From contig UESW01005048.1 of the NCBI GenBank assembly GCA_900491605.1, positions 285,909-349,908 of the forward strand: a stretch of 64,000 nucleotides of DNA. Reading direction: 5' to 3'. Of the stretch, positions 11,085 through 22,053 are shown piece by piece. The stretch is from Calamus simplicifolius (Eukaryota; Streptophyta; Magnoliopsida; Arecales; Arecaceae). A model generated the notes under the pieces. That model was not told the origin of the DNA. It did no database searches and saw nothing but the letters and a program-made list of their open reading frames with translations. How positions within the stretch are numbered: position 1 is the stretch's first letter; each line of letters opens with the position of its first letter. The translations under genes were made by a program, and so were the position numbers.

Positions 11085-13745
11085 CACAAGCGGTTCGGAC
11101 ATCTGAATTTCGACAGCTTGAAGCTGTTGTGTCGAAAGAAAATGGTGCGAGGTATGTCCGAAATTTCTTCTCCAAAGGAGATCTGCGAACCATGCGTCAT
11201 TGGGAAGAAATCTAGAGAAAGCTTCCCTTCAGGACAATAATGGAGAGCGTTGAAGCCATTGGAGTTAGTTCACTCCGATCTCTGCGGACCGCTCGGTGAA
11301 TCATCGAATCGAGGGTACAGGTATTTTGCTACCTTCATCGATGACTTTAGCAGAAAAACATGGGTTTATTTCTTGAAGTAGAAGTCCAACGCCATCGATG
11401 CTTTCAAAGAGTTTAAAGCCTATGTTGAAAACCAAAGTGGGCACAAAATTCGGATTCTCCGAACTAATCGTGACACAGAATATTTGGTTGATGATTGTTT
11501 CTTCAAGCAATGTGGCATTAAGCATCAATTGACAGCGCGGTATACTCCTCAACAGAATGGAGTAGCAGAAAGGAAAAACTGCACTATTATCGATATGGTA
11601 CGTACTATGCTTCATTCTAAACATTTGTCGAAGCATTTTTGGACGGAGGCGGTTGCTTGTGCTATTTATTTGTTGAACAGATGTCCCACTAAAGGTCTTG
11701 AGTTCAAGACACCGACGGAGGTATGGAGTGGTCGAATCCCTTCAGTTCTGCATCTTCGTGTGTTTGGGTGTATTGCTTATGCCCATGTGCCAAATGAGCT
11801 ACGTAAGAAGCTTGATGAGAAGAGCAAGAAGTGCATCTTCTTCGGTTATAGCAATGAGACAAAGGGTTATCGATTGTATAATCCAGTAACAAAAAAGGTC
11901 GTTATCAGTCGAGATGTTACCTTCGACGAGGAAGGAGAGTGGACTTGGAACTCAAAAGAAAAGAAGCAGTTTCGCTTCGTCCTAGATGAGGAGGAGACGG
12001 TTCAGCCCGATTTAGATAGTCAATCTGAACCAGTAGCAGCTTCGATGGAACCAGGTTCGATAGCAGGGACTACAACAGCAGTTACTTCATCAAATCCTGT
12101 CGAACATCTTACTGAAAGTTCCTCACGTCCACGGCGAGAACGAGTTTTTCCAACTCGTTTAAGGGATTGCATTTTATCAAAAGATGATGATCCCTCCGAT
12201 GAAGAAATTATCAATTTTTCTCTTTTTGTAGATTGTCATCCCACAAAGTTTCAGGAGGCTTCCCAAGATGATGATTGGGTTCGTGCGATGGATGATGAGA
12301 TCCATGCAATCGAGAAAAATGATACATGGGAGCTCACTTCTCTCCTAGAAGGCAAGAAGTCCATCGGCGTAAAGTGGGTCTATAAGATCAAGTACAAGCC
12401 TAATGGTGATGTTGATCGGTTGAAGGCTCGGCTTGTAGTCAAGGGTTACAAACAAAAACCTGGGATTCACTATTTTGAGGTATTTGCTCCGGTTGCGAGG
12501 ATGGATACTATTCGTATGATTTTTGCTTTAGCTGCTCAAAGATGCTGGAAAATACATCAAATGAATGTCAAGTCCACATTTCTCAATGGCGTACTTAAGG
12601 AGGAGGTGTATGTGGATCAACCTGAGGGTTATGTCAAGAAAGGACAAGAGGGCTTTGTCTACAAATTGAAGAAAGCTCTTTATGGCCTTAAGCAAGCCCC
12701 ACGAGCATGGTATACCAGAATTGATTCTTATTTTCTGAATCACGGTTTTACTAGGTGTCCTTATGAGCATACTTTATATGTAAAGATTGGCTTGAACGGT
12801 GAGATGCTCATTGTTTGCTTATATGTCGATGATCTCATATTTACTGGAGATTGTCAAGAGATGATTTGTGACTTCAGGGAGGCTATGACTCATGAGTTCG
12901 AGATGGCGGACATGGGTCTGATGTATTATTTTCTCGGCCTTGAAGTTACACAATCGGAGGATGGTATTTTTATTTGTCAACAAAAGTATGCCAAGGATAT
13001 TCTTGAGCATTTTAAGATGGCTACTTGTAAACCAATTAGCACTCCCATGGAGGACAGATTGAAGTTGACAAAAGACGGAAGTGGTTCCGAAGTCGATCCT
13101 ACTTATTTCAAGAGGCTAGTCGGGAGTCTGAGATATTTGACTTCTACTAGGCTAGATCTTGTTTTTAGTGTTGGAATGATAAGCAGATTTATGGAGATTC
13201 CTAGAAAATCACATTTGCAGGCGGCAAAAAGAATTCTACGATACATTAAAGGTACTATAAATGATGGTGTATTCTATACTGCTTCTAATATTTTTCAGCT
13301 TGTAGGATATACAGACAGTGATTGGGGAGGTGATATTGGAGAAACAAAGAGTACTTCCGGGTATGTTTTCTCTTTAGGAAATGAAATTTTTTCCTGGTCT
13401 TCAAAGAAGCAGCAGGTGGTTGCTTTGTCCAGTGCTGAAGCGGAATATATAGCAGCGGCTTATTGTGCTACTCAAGCAGTTTGGTTGCGTTCGATGCTTG
13501 CTGAGTTACAGCATAAGCAGAAGCATTCGATGATGATTTATTGTGATAACAAGTCAGCAATTGCCCTTGCAAAGAATCCAGTCTTCTATGGAAGAAGCAA
13601 GCACATTGATATAAAGTACCACTTCATTCGAGATCTAGTGAAATCCAAGGAGATTGTGCTGCAGTATTGCAAGATGGAAGACCAAGTGGATGACATGTTC
13701 ACTAAGCCGTTGAAGTCAATTCCTTCCTTAAACTCAAGAGACTGA
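11085..13745 (+). CDS. Copia 1 integrase, reverse transcriptase and RNase H
   Basis: From 11085 to 11483 the pre-integrase and integrase catalytic core are readable but carry stops (for example TAA near 11239 and TAG near 11380). From 11484 an uninterrupted 753-codon frame runs to 13745. It holds the end of the integrase core (YTPQQNGVAERKN), the GKG-type C-terminal region (CIFFGYSNETKGYRLY), reverse transcriptase (KARLVVKGYKQKPGIHYFE, LYGLKQAPRAWY, YVDDLIFTGD) and RNase H (DSDWGG, SSAEAEY, CDNKSA, KHIDIKYH). RT and RNase H catalytic residues are in place. The long open 3' half indicates a fairly recent insertion. Confidence 0.93.
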
Positions 13746-13781
13746 TCGGCATGGTCAAGATGACCTCGGTCTAAGGGAGGC

Positions 13782-14028
13782 TGTTAGCAATTGAAAAGGC
13801 TGTTCATATCCCAAGCTGTTGGAAATTGAAAAGGCTGTTCGTATCCCAAGCTCATCTTAGGACTTGGAGTTTTGGAAATAATTATCTAGGAAATTATGTT
13901 TACTTATTGTTGCTCGTTTCCAAATTAGCTTTAATTATTCCCTTACTTAAAGGGTCTATAAATATCATGTAATCCTTCAAGGTTTGAAATGCAATAGAAT
14001 AACTATTCCAAATTTCCTTCTTCCAACA
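13782..14028 (+). repeat. 3' LTR of Copia 1
   Basis: 247 bp. It starts TGTTAGCAATTG and ends CTTCCAACA, differing from the 5' LTR at only a handful of positions. It is preceded by the purine-rich 'ctaagggagg'. Confidence 0.92.
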
Positions 14029-14299
14029 TAGATAAATGTGTTATATGCTTATAACTCAAGTCCACTTGCTATTCATTAACTTCCACTAAAGTTTTTGGGC
14101 CGCATGATTTTGGCCTGCTAATGAAGTTAATTGGACAAGAATGTTGCATTATACGGTGGGCATATTGGATGAGAGAGAAATGTGTTATGTACTTATAAAT
14201 CAAGTCAAGTTGCTATTCATTAACTTTTACTTGAGTTTTTGAGCCACGTGGTTTCAATCCGGAGTTAGTTGGGCCAACAGATGGGCTTAGGGCATTACA

Positions 14300-15529
14300 C
14301 TTGTAGTTAGTTTGATTCATTCTATGGGTCTAGAAACTTGTCGATATGCATGTAATAAGTCTGTTGCGGAAGCGTTTGAATTTTTTCCTTCCATGTTGGT
14401 TGGTATGAGTTCAGTTGTTGTTTTATCATTGAAGAGCTTAATTTAACAATCAGACTTCATTCAGATTCTGTTGGTTAAGTACTAGATGTATCATCAATGG
14501 AACGACAAGTATTTTCTCTTTATTAATTCCTTTTTCAGTTGAATATCTCAAGATTTCCAGTTCATTCTAGAGAAGTTTATTTGCTAAAAAAAAATGGCTT
14601 GTATTCTCTTTATGAATTTAATGGCACGGTATTAAATTTGTTTGATGCCTTCATGAATGGTTTCAGTACGGGTTCCTTAAAATTTGAGAGGAAATTTCTA
14701 ACATCCTTCGTGCTGTGGGTAACATGCTGTTTGACATGATGAACAGGTAACCTTGGATTTTGGAGCACAGCACTTGGTATGGAATAAACATATGCCTCTT
14801 AATGTTTGTGTTGTTACCGTTGGAGTAGTTATGCATTATGACAGCCTAAATTTATACAAGTGTTTTCTTGCTGGCAAAAGCTTAATTCCTCTGTACCACT
14901 CTCTGACTCATAAAGGAAAATATGACTGTCATAGAGAACATAAGCAAGATCCAGTTAGCAGCAGACTGATGATCTGTTGATATGCACAATCTATAAATGA
15001 TATTTTAGTGACTTCTTATTTGTATAGGCAGGACATCAACAGGCTGTGCAAACACCAAAGCACTGTTTTTTCGAATTGATCCGACATGAACAATCAACAA
15101 CTCTGGAAAAATACTCTGAAGATAACATACATTTTGTAAGTCTTAAACTACTGTAAGGAACATTAATTTTAGACATGGATCATGAATCTCAACGACGCAA
15201 GTTTGTCTCAAATATCAAATTTAGATGACTTGATGAATGTCATGATATCATGACATGATGCCGTTTCTTGTGGAAGATGGATGATGGCTGAACATTCCAA
15301 ACTATCCTGCTGCTTCTAGGGGTGATGCTGAAATTTGTATTCCAGACAGGAAGCGCAAAACGTGGGGTCTCTATCCCACAACACAAGGAAGCGACTCATT
15401 CTCGAGAGGATGGCAGAAGATATGAAAGGTGCTCGAGCATTGCCATGCATCAGTGCTAGAAGATAACAGACTGGTGAAGAAATGATAGGAGGTAGACTGC
15501 ACTATAGAAACACATCTTTTGTTTTCTTG
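14300..15529. other. Intergenic, downstream of the SLAH gene
   Basis: AT-rich sequence with only short open frames (14539-14739, 14753-14980) that match no family I recognise. It is probably the original 3' flank of the channel gene, continuing from 9409 before the LTR insertions. Nothing else is supportable. Confidence 0.5.
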
Positions 15530-15534
15530 CTCCC

Positions 15535-17188
15535 TGATGACGCCCAACCACCGATCCTAGACATCGGGAACGGAGTGCTTCTCCAACCTTTCCTTCACCA
15601 GGTTGCCTACAAAAAAGTTCCAAGACCGGAGAGGATTCTCCGGTGGGACCCTCCAACGCCCAAGTCAGCGATCAAGGTCACAGCTGAAGAGAGGCTCGAA
15701 CGAGCCCTTTTTGATGTGGAGAAAGAGGTCTCAGAGAGGAGGGATTCCTTTCTGAGAGCTAAGACCACGATTTTTGGGAGTTATCGCACATACCTGTTTA
15801 AAGAGAGGACTCACCCTTTTATAGAGGTTGATATGATCACGTGAGATTCCGTGAGGAAGGAATGTCTGCGGGTTCTTGGAAGTTGCGTGGATCTGGGCTG
15901 GTTGGTGGGTCCTGTCCCATTGGAGAAGGAAAAAACGGCGGTTGGTAGGTTCTGTCCCATCAATCAGCGGGGCTGCTGAGTTGTCGGGTCTAGTCCCATC
16001 AACAACGTAGCCAGTGGGTAGGTGGACCTGGCATTGTCAGGCGGCGCGAGTCAGAGAGGTGGCTCCCTGAACTGCTGGGGCCACGCTGGGGCCAATCTGA
16101 AGAGAACTGGAACATCTCGACCTTTTCGAGGGAGCCGAGGCTGAGCCTGGTTGACCAGGGGTGGCCGGAGCCGACCTCCCCGGCCAGGAAGTGCCGGGGC
16201 GGGGCCGGCCAGGGATGGCTGGGGCCGACTCGGCGGGCTCAGAGATGCCGGGGCTGAGAGGGGCCAGCCAAGGATGGCCGGGGCCGACTCGACAGGCTTG
16301 GAGACGCCGGGGCCGAGAGGGGCCGGCCAGGAATGGCCGGGGCCGACTCGGCGGGCTCAGAGAGGCCGGGGCAAAGAGGGGCCGGCCAGGAATGGCCGGG
16401 GCCGACTCGGCGGGCTCGGAGACGCCGGGACCGAGAGGGGCCGGCCAGGAATGGCCTGAGCCGACTCGGCGGGCTCGGAGATGCTGGGGCCGAGAGGGGC
16501 TGGCCAGGGATGGCCTGGGCCGACTCGGCGGGCCCGGAGATGCCGGGGCCGAGAGACTCGGCGGGCTTGGAGACGCTGGGGCCGGCCAGGAATGGCCGAG
16601 GCTGACTCGACGGGCTTGGAGATGCTGGGGCCGGCCAGGGATGGCCTGGGCCGACTTGGCGGGCCTGGAGATGCCGGGGCCGAGAGGGGCCGGCCAAGAA
16701 TGGCCGGGGCCGACTCGGCGGGCCTGGAGACGCCGGGGCCGAGAGGGGCCGGCCAGGAATGACCTGGGCCGACTCGGCGGGCTCGGAGACGCCAGAGGTG
16801 AGAGGGGCCGGCCAAGAATGGCCTGGGCCGACTCGGTGGGCTTGGAGATGCCGGGGCCGGGAGGGGCCGGCCAGGGATAGCCTAGGCCGACTTGGCGGGC
16901 CCGTAGATGCCGGGGCCGAGAGGGGCCGGCCAGGAATGGCCGGGGCCGACATGATGGGCCTGGAGATGTCGGGGCCGAGAGGGGCCGGCCAAGAATGGCC
17001 TGGGCCGACTCGGCGGGCTCGGAGACACCGGGGGCGAGAGGGGCCGGCCAGGAATGGCCTGGGCCGACTCGACGGGCTTGGAGACGCCGGGGCCGAGAGG
17101 GGCCGGCCAGGAATGGCTTGGGCGCAAAAATGCTTTGATTTTGTCGGGATTGCCTCTACGGCTGCACGTGGCTACACCAGCCACATCA
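15535..17188 (-). repeat. 3' LTR of the Tat element
   Basis: 1654 bp. On the minus strand a TATA-type CTATAAAAG lies at 15816-15824. The U3 part is filled by the GC-rich ~60-bp array. Compared with the right LTR it has extra sequence at about 15,975-16,105 and fewer array units. Confidence 0.92.
16190..17118. repeat. GC-rich ~60-bp minisatellite in the left LTR
   Basis: About 15-16 tandem units with core 'gaggggccggccaggaatgg' and 'gccgactcggcgggc'. The 60-bp period is a whole number of codons, so several frames stay open on both strands; those frames are artefacts. Confidence 0.93.
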
Positions 17189-17210
17189 GGTGCCCCCCCA
17201 CCCCTGAGCG
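17189..17210 (-). other. Polypurine tract of the Tat element
   Basis: The minus strand reads aggggtggggggg directly upstream of TGATGTGGCTG, the start of the 3' LTR. It primes plus-strand DNA synthesis. Confidence 0.8.
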
Positions 17211-17735
17211 CTAAGGACCATGCGCCTGCCGCCCTTTGGGCGAAAGGGGCACAAAAATTCAAAGGGGATGATTACTTCTTTTGGTGCGCTTTAAATGGGC
17301 TGATGAGCTGGCGCTTGGTTTCGAGACGGTGTCTTTTCGAAGATCTCCTATAATCATGCGTTAGGTGGGGCTGACGTCGGCGCCGGACACTCCGGAGAAA
17401 GAGCTCATCGAATAGTGGAGAAAAGGTAAGGATATCATTGCTGCCCCCCTTTTCTATGCTCTACGATTGGCCGGGGATCACGTCTCTTGGAGAAACGAGT
17501 CAGCACGTCTCGGGCTTAGGCAAGATTTCCGGCTGGCAGCCTGCAGCGCAATGGACGCACGCCAGGTGGCGGGATCTCGGGCGGCGATAGCCGGAAGCAG
17601 GGGCTATAAAGCCTTCCAAGGGCCTGTGGAATCCTTTACGCTGCATTGCTTTCTCTACTTCCTTCTTCTTTGAGTTCTTCTTCTGCGACCTGAGCCCTTT
17701 CAACTCCCAGGTTAGTCTTATCCCCTTCTTTTCCT

Positions 17736-20017
17736 ATGGACCGTAGCGCCATTAGAGAGGGTAAGAGACCCATGGAGGAGTCTTCCCAGTCGGATAGCGA
17801 AAACTAGGCCCCTATGACTAGTGGCCAAATGCCTCGACCGTCAGGCGGCATCATTATCCGCGACCCATCAAGGGCACTAGAACCTCCGCCTACTTCTGGT
17901 CCTCCCATTAGAGCGGTCCTCCTGTCCTCTCGCCGTCTGGAGCTTCCTCCGGCGGTGAGCTCTGATCCTGCGGGTCCATCGGGGGTAGCTTCAACCATGA
18001 CCCCTAAGGATGTAGAGGCCGTTAGGGCTAAGTTCTTGGTCCCTGATTTCATCGGCCTGTCCACCCGGGGCCCAAAGATAGGATGATTTCTGACCATCCG
18101 GGTTGGGTCGCTCTATATGAGGAGTTCTTCCGGTGCGGGCTGTGCCTTCTCTTTCATCCTTTCTTTCTTAATCTTTTAGAGAGGTATAGATTAGTGCCGG
18201 CATAGTTGACTCCGAATTCGATTCGGATCATTTGCGCCTTCGTTATCCCTTGCCATTTTGAGGGGGCCCGTCCAGAGTTGTCCATGTTCCGTGCCTTTTA
18301 TAAACTCCGCCGTCAAGGCGAGGGGGCCTGGTGGGCCTTTACCGCCAGGCCAGGTAGAGCCTTCCCCCTAGGCCTCCCATCCAAAATTTAGGGTGGAAGT
18401 CTAGGTTTCTTTTTGCCCATGTTGAGGGGGTGAGATCTATTTGAAGGGAACCCGATACTAGCTCCAATGATGACCCCTCCATAAGGGAGAGAGATAAGGA
18501 CCTGTTTACCCTGCTATCCAATTGTCAGATCCCCGGCTATAAGGAACTCCTGTCCGAGGAGGACCTGATAGAGGCCAAGTTGGCCTCGGCGACCGGTGAG
18601 CCCGAATCGCTTTGTCTCATTTTTTTGTTTACTGCATGTCGCCGCTAATGCCGATTATCTTTATCTGTGTAGCCATGAAGCTTTTCACCAACGAGTTCGA
18701 GGCTCTCGCAAGGCAGAAGAGGCCGGCGACCGGAGAGTCGTTCAGGCCGCCGAAGAGGCTCCGAAGAAGGGAGCCGGCCAGACCGGCCACAGCCCCGATG
18801 CTTATGGAGAAACCGGCCGAGAGGAAGCCGGTGGTGAGAATGGCCCAAAGGCCAGCTGGGGCTGAAGTTGAAGAGGGGGAGATCTCGGCCACTGCCGAAA
18901 CACCGGTGGTGGTCTTGGATGAAGAAGCCCCTGCCGTCGCCGACGTGCCCGAGGCGGGGCAGGTTACTATTGCTGTTGGCCCTCCGGCTGCTGCAGAGCC
19001 AGGGAGGGAGAGCGCTCCCCCATTCGCTAGTGAGGGGGAGCGGATCGCTAGGGAGGCCCGAGACGGGGAGGAGGCGATCGAGGAGCAGGGGGATGGGCCA
19101 AGGAGCTCATCCCACCAATCGCCTAGGTGCCCAGACCGTCCCCAGGCGGAGGGTCTGCAGGAGGGACAGACGCGCCTGGTCCCCACCATCACTAGAATGG
19201 TGGATGCCGCCCGAGCCTCCTATCTCCTATCGGGAGTCTGGGCCGCCGATTTTGAAGAGGAGATGCGGGGGATGAGCCACTCCGCACTCATGGACATGAT
19301 TTTGGTCTCCATCGTCCAGGTAACCTTTCGGATCTTCTTTCTTTTTCCAATGCCTTTCTCTTTGTAGCTAATGCGTTTCTCCCATTGCAGATGGCCAACG
19401 GCGCCCTTGGGCTTCGCGAAGCGCTGGCCCAGTCTTCCGGCACACTGGCGAGGGCTCTGGCACGGGCCGACAAATACCGGAAGGAGAGCATGACGCACGC
19501 TGACAGCCTTGCTCAACTTTGCTAGGAGACCGCGGCCCGGGAGGAGGGCTACGCAGGCCGCCTTCAGGAGATGGAGAGCCGGGCCGCCACATCCGAGGCC
19601 AAAATGGAGTTGGCCTTGGAAAGGTCGAAGGCCACCGAGGAGAAGGCCGCTGCCGCAGAAAAAGCGGCAGCGGAAGCTATTTTGGAGAAGGCCAGTGCGG
19701 TGGCCTGCGCTGATGAGGCCAGTGCCCGTGCCACAGAAGCCGAGGCCAAGGCTTGGGAGGCTGAAAGCAAGGCGCAGCGGGCCGAGGCCGAGGCCGGGCA
19801 GGCCGTCTCCAAGTTCAAGGCTTCGTCGGAATTCAGGCAGGAGGTCCTCGAAGCCAGCCTTGATGCCTATCTTCAAGGCTTCAAGATGGGGAAAGTCCGA
19901 GTAGCCGCAGCCCTCGAAGTCGACATTGCCGATCTTGAAGACATCCGGCCCGGGGGTCCTGATGAGGAGCCGGCTGGGGAGAAGGACGAGGGGAAACCTG
20001 GTCCCAGCGAGCCTTGA
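17736..20017 (+). pseudogene. Spliced antisense ORF of the Tat element
   Basis: Opposite to pol. It starts MDRSAIREGKRPMEE at 17736. A Transposase_28-like block lies at about 18085-18410, with ALYEEFFRCGL, LTPNSIRIICAFVIPCHF and FRAFYKLRRQGEGAWWAF, then WKSRFLFAHVEG. Introns 18596-18672 and 19320-19390 have GT-AG borders and join in phase. The middle exon (18673-19319) has a basic NLS-like RPPKRLRRREPARP and an acidic Pro/Ala linker. The last exon (19391-20017) is an Ala/Glu/Lys coiled coil, then a tail motif starting FKASSEFRQEV and ending AYLQGF, and an acidic end. Lesions: TAG 17805-17807, a frameshift near 18080, TAG 18203-18205, a TGA near 18430 and a TAG near 19523. Molecular function unknown; nuclear location is only suggested by the basic motif. 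Confidence 0.82.
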
Positions 20018-20690
20018 ATTGTACTTTCTTTTTTTTTTTTTGTAACTGGCCTTGGGCCCAATCTTGTACTTATCCTTGGCTATTAATGAAGAAACTATTT
20101 GTCCAAGCTTCTTACTTGTGTGCCTCTCTTCCAAAGTTAATGAAAAAGTCCTTCACTCAAAATCTTTTGTGTTTTGATTTGTTTGCTTCTTTCGCTTTTG
20201 AGAGAAACGCCTTACTGTGCCAGATTAGACATACCGGCGATGTTGTAGCTGAATATTGTATCTTCCAAACCATTCTTTTGAACCTTGAGCGTTGCGCGTG
20301 TCTGCCGTGCCGGGACTAAACTGTAATTTCGGACTTGGCCAACACTTTAACACGTCGCCGAGATGTAGACTGGCTACATGAATGCCTAGTGCTGTTGTAG
20401 GCTGTTTGAGGGAAGGCTCGCCTGTGTATGAACCTTTCTGAAGGTTGGAAAAGTTGGTAGATGACTTGCTGCCGGGATTAACTTTGGAGGTGTCGAGGCC
20501 GACCAGAAATGGTCAAAACTGATTTGGCCGTTGTAAGGGCACCAAGGGTAAGTAAAGTTGACTAGGGGAAGTCTATGTCGACTTGCTCGGAGCTGAAAAT
20601 TCCCGAACCAGTTAGGGCCGATTAGGAAAGGCCATGACCGTGCCGTATCGAGCTGTTAAGAGAGATACCACCGCGCCAAAGCTGAGGAGG
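20018..20690. other. Spacer between antisense ORF and tandem array
   Basis: No coding feature. It includes a T11 run and a possible poly-A signal region (ATTAATGAA) soon after the antisense stop. It is element 3' UTR on the minus strand and antisense-ORF terminator region on the plus strand. Confidence 0.5.
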
Positions 20691-21985
20691 GTGGCGCCGG
20701 TGGTTGCCTTGAACCGCTTCAGTGGTATGTAAACCGCCTGAAGGGCGACTCTACCGGGTACGGGACTGTTAGGGTCTTGACCGACTCGAAGAGCACCATC
20801 GTGCCGGGGCTGAGTGGTGTCCCGTTAGCCGCGATGCCGGTGAGCTCCTTTTGAACCACTTCAGGGGTTTGTGTGCCACCTGAAGGGCGACTCAGCTGGG
20901 TACAGAGCTGTTAGGGTCTTAACCGACTCGGAGGGCACCGTCGTGCTGGGGCTGAGTGGTGTCCCGTTAGCCGCGATGCCGGTGAGCTCCTTTTGAACCA
21001 CTTTAGGGGTTTATGTGCCACCTGAAGGGCGACTCAGCCGGGTACGAAGCTGTTAGGGTCTTAACCGACTCGGAGGGCACCACCGTGCCGGGGCCGAGTG
21101 GTGTCCCGTTAGTCGCAATGCCGATGAGCTCCTTTTGAACTATTTCAGGGGTTTGTATACCACTTGAAGGGCGACTCAGCCGGGTACGGAGCTGTTAGGG
21201 TCTTAACTGACTCGGGGGCACCGCCGTGCCGGGACCGAGTGGTGTCCCGTTAGCCGCAATGCCGGTGAGCTCCTTTTGAACCACTTCAAGGGTTTGTGTG
21301 CCAGCTGAAGGGCGACTCAGCCGGGTACGGAGCTGTTAGGGTCTTAACCGAGGGCACCACCGTGCCGGGCCGAGTGGTGTCCCGTTAGCCGCGATGCTGG
21401 TGAGCTCCTTTTGAACCACTTCAGGGGTTTGTGTGCCACCTAAAGGGTGACTCAGCCAGGTACGGAGCTGTTAGGGTCTCAACCGACTCGGGGGGCACCG
21501 CCGTGTCGGGGCCGAGTGGTGTCCCATTAGCTGCGATGTCGGTGAGCTCCTTTTGAACCACTTCAGGGGTTTATGTGCCACCTGAAGGGCGACTCAGCCG
21601 GGTACGGAGCTGTTAGGGTCTTAACCAACTCGAGGGGCACCGCCGTGCCAGGGCCGAGTGGTGTCCCGTTAGACGCGATGTCGGTGAGCTTCTTTTGAAC
21701 CACTTCAGGGGTTTGTGTACTACCTGAAGGGCGACTCAACCGGGTATGGAGCTGTTAGGGTCTTAACCGACTCGAGGGGGCACCATCGTGCCGGGGCCGA
21801 GTGGTGTCCCGTTAGCCGCGATGCCGGTGAGCTCCTTTTGAACCACTTCAGGGGTTTGTGTGCTACCTGAAGGATGACTCAGTTGGGTACAGAGCTGTTA
21901 GGGTCTCAACCGACTCGGGGGCACCGCCGTGCCGGGGCCGAGTGGTGTCCCATTAGCCGCGATGCCGGTGAGCTCCTTTTGAGAG
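20690..21985. repeat. ~141-bp tandem array in the Tat element 3' region
   Basis: About nine head-to-tail units. 'gagctccttttgaaccact' recurs near 20846, 20987, 21129, 21270, 21406, 21548, 21690, 21831 and (partial) 21975. Each unit also contains 'gagctgttagggtctt' and 'gagtggtgtcccgttag'. The first unit near 20,700 is divergent. The array lies between the pol stop and the convergent antisense ORF end. Confidence 0.93.
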
Positions 21986-22053
21986 ATTGACCCTTGGAAG
22001 CAAGGGAGAACAGGCTGCTGTGTCAGAAAGGGCTTCCTTTATTAGTTCACGCT

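Larger units (their letters stand above)
9451..14028 (+). mobile_element. Copia LTR retrotransposon 1, full length
   Basis: LTRs at 9451-9695 and 13782-14028, both TG...CA and nearly identical. A primer-binding site complementary to initiator methionine tRNA (tggtattagagcc) lies at 9699-9711, and a purine tract (aagggagg) just before the 3' LTR. Flanks GAGAT and TAGAT are a 5-bp target duplication with one change. It is inserted inside an older solo LTR. Inside are gag, protease, integrase, reverse transcriptase and RNase H in Copia order, with a few lesions in the gag-integrase half and an intact 3' half. Confidence 0.95.
9410..14299 (+). mobile_element. Short solo LTR, split by a nested Copia element
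   Basis: The outer sequence starts TGTGATACCCCAAAATTTAG at 9410 and ends GGGCATTACA at 14299. Flanks CTTAT (9405-9409) and CTTGT (14300-14304) look like a 5-bp target duplication with one change. With the Copia insert removed it is a roughly 310-bp repeat made of a ~165-bp unit followed by a second similar unit ('gcatattggatg', then 'aaatgtgttat' and 'cattaactt'). A related unit in reverse lies at 53818-53984. Confidence 0.6.

Noticed and set aside
15482..15844. 120-codon plus-strand frame at the left Tat LTR (similar one at 27690-27962)
   Set aside because: It lies within the R/U5 region of the LTR and starts outside it; it exists because both LTRs carry the same non-coding sequence.
18629..19192. 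187-codon minus-strand frame opposite the antisense ORF
   Set aside because: Shadow of the Ala/Glu-rich plus-strand exon; no family resemblance.
18612..19367. 251-codon frame taken as a stand-alone host gene
   Set aside because: Splice sites and frame link it to flanking exons of the antisense ORF of the Tat element; its 5' part is intron sequence.
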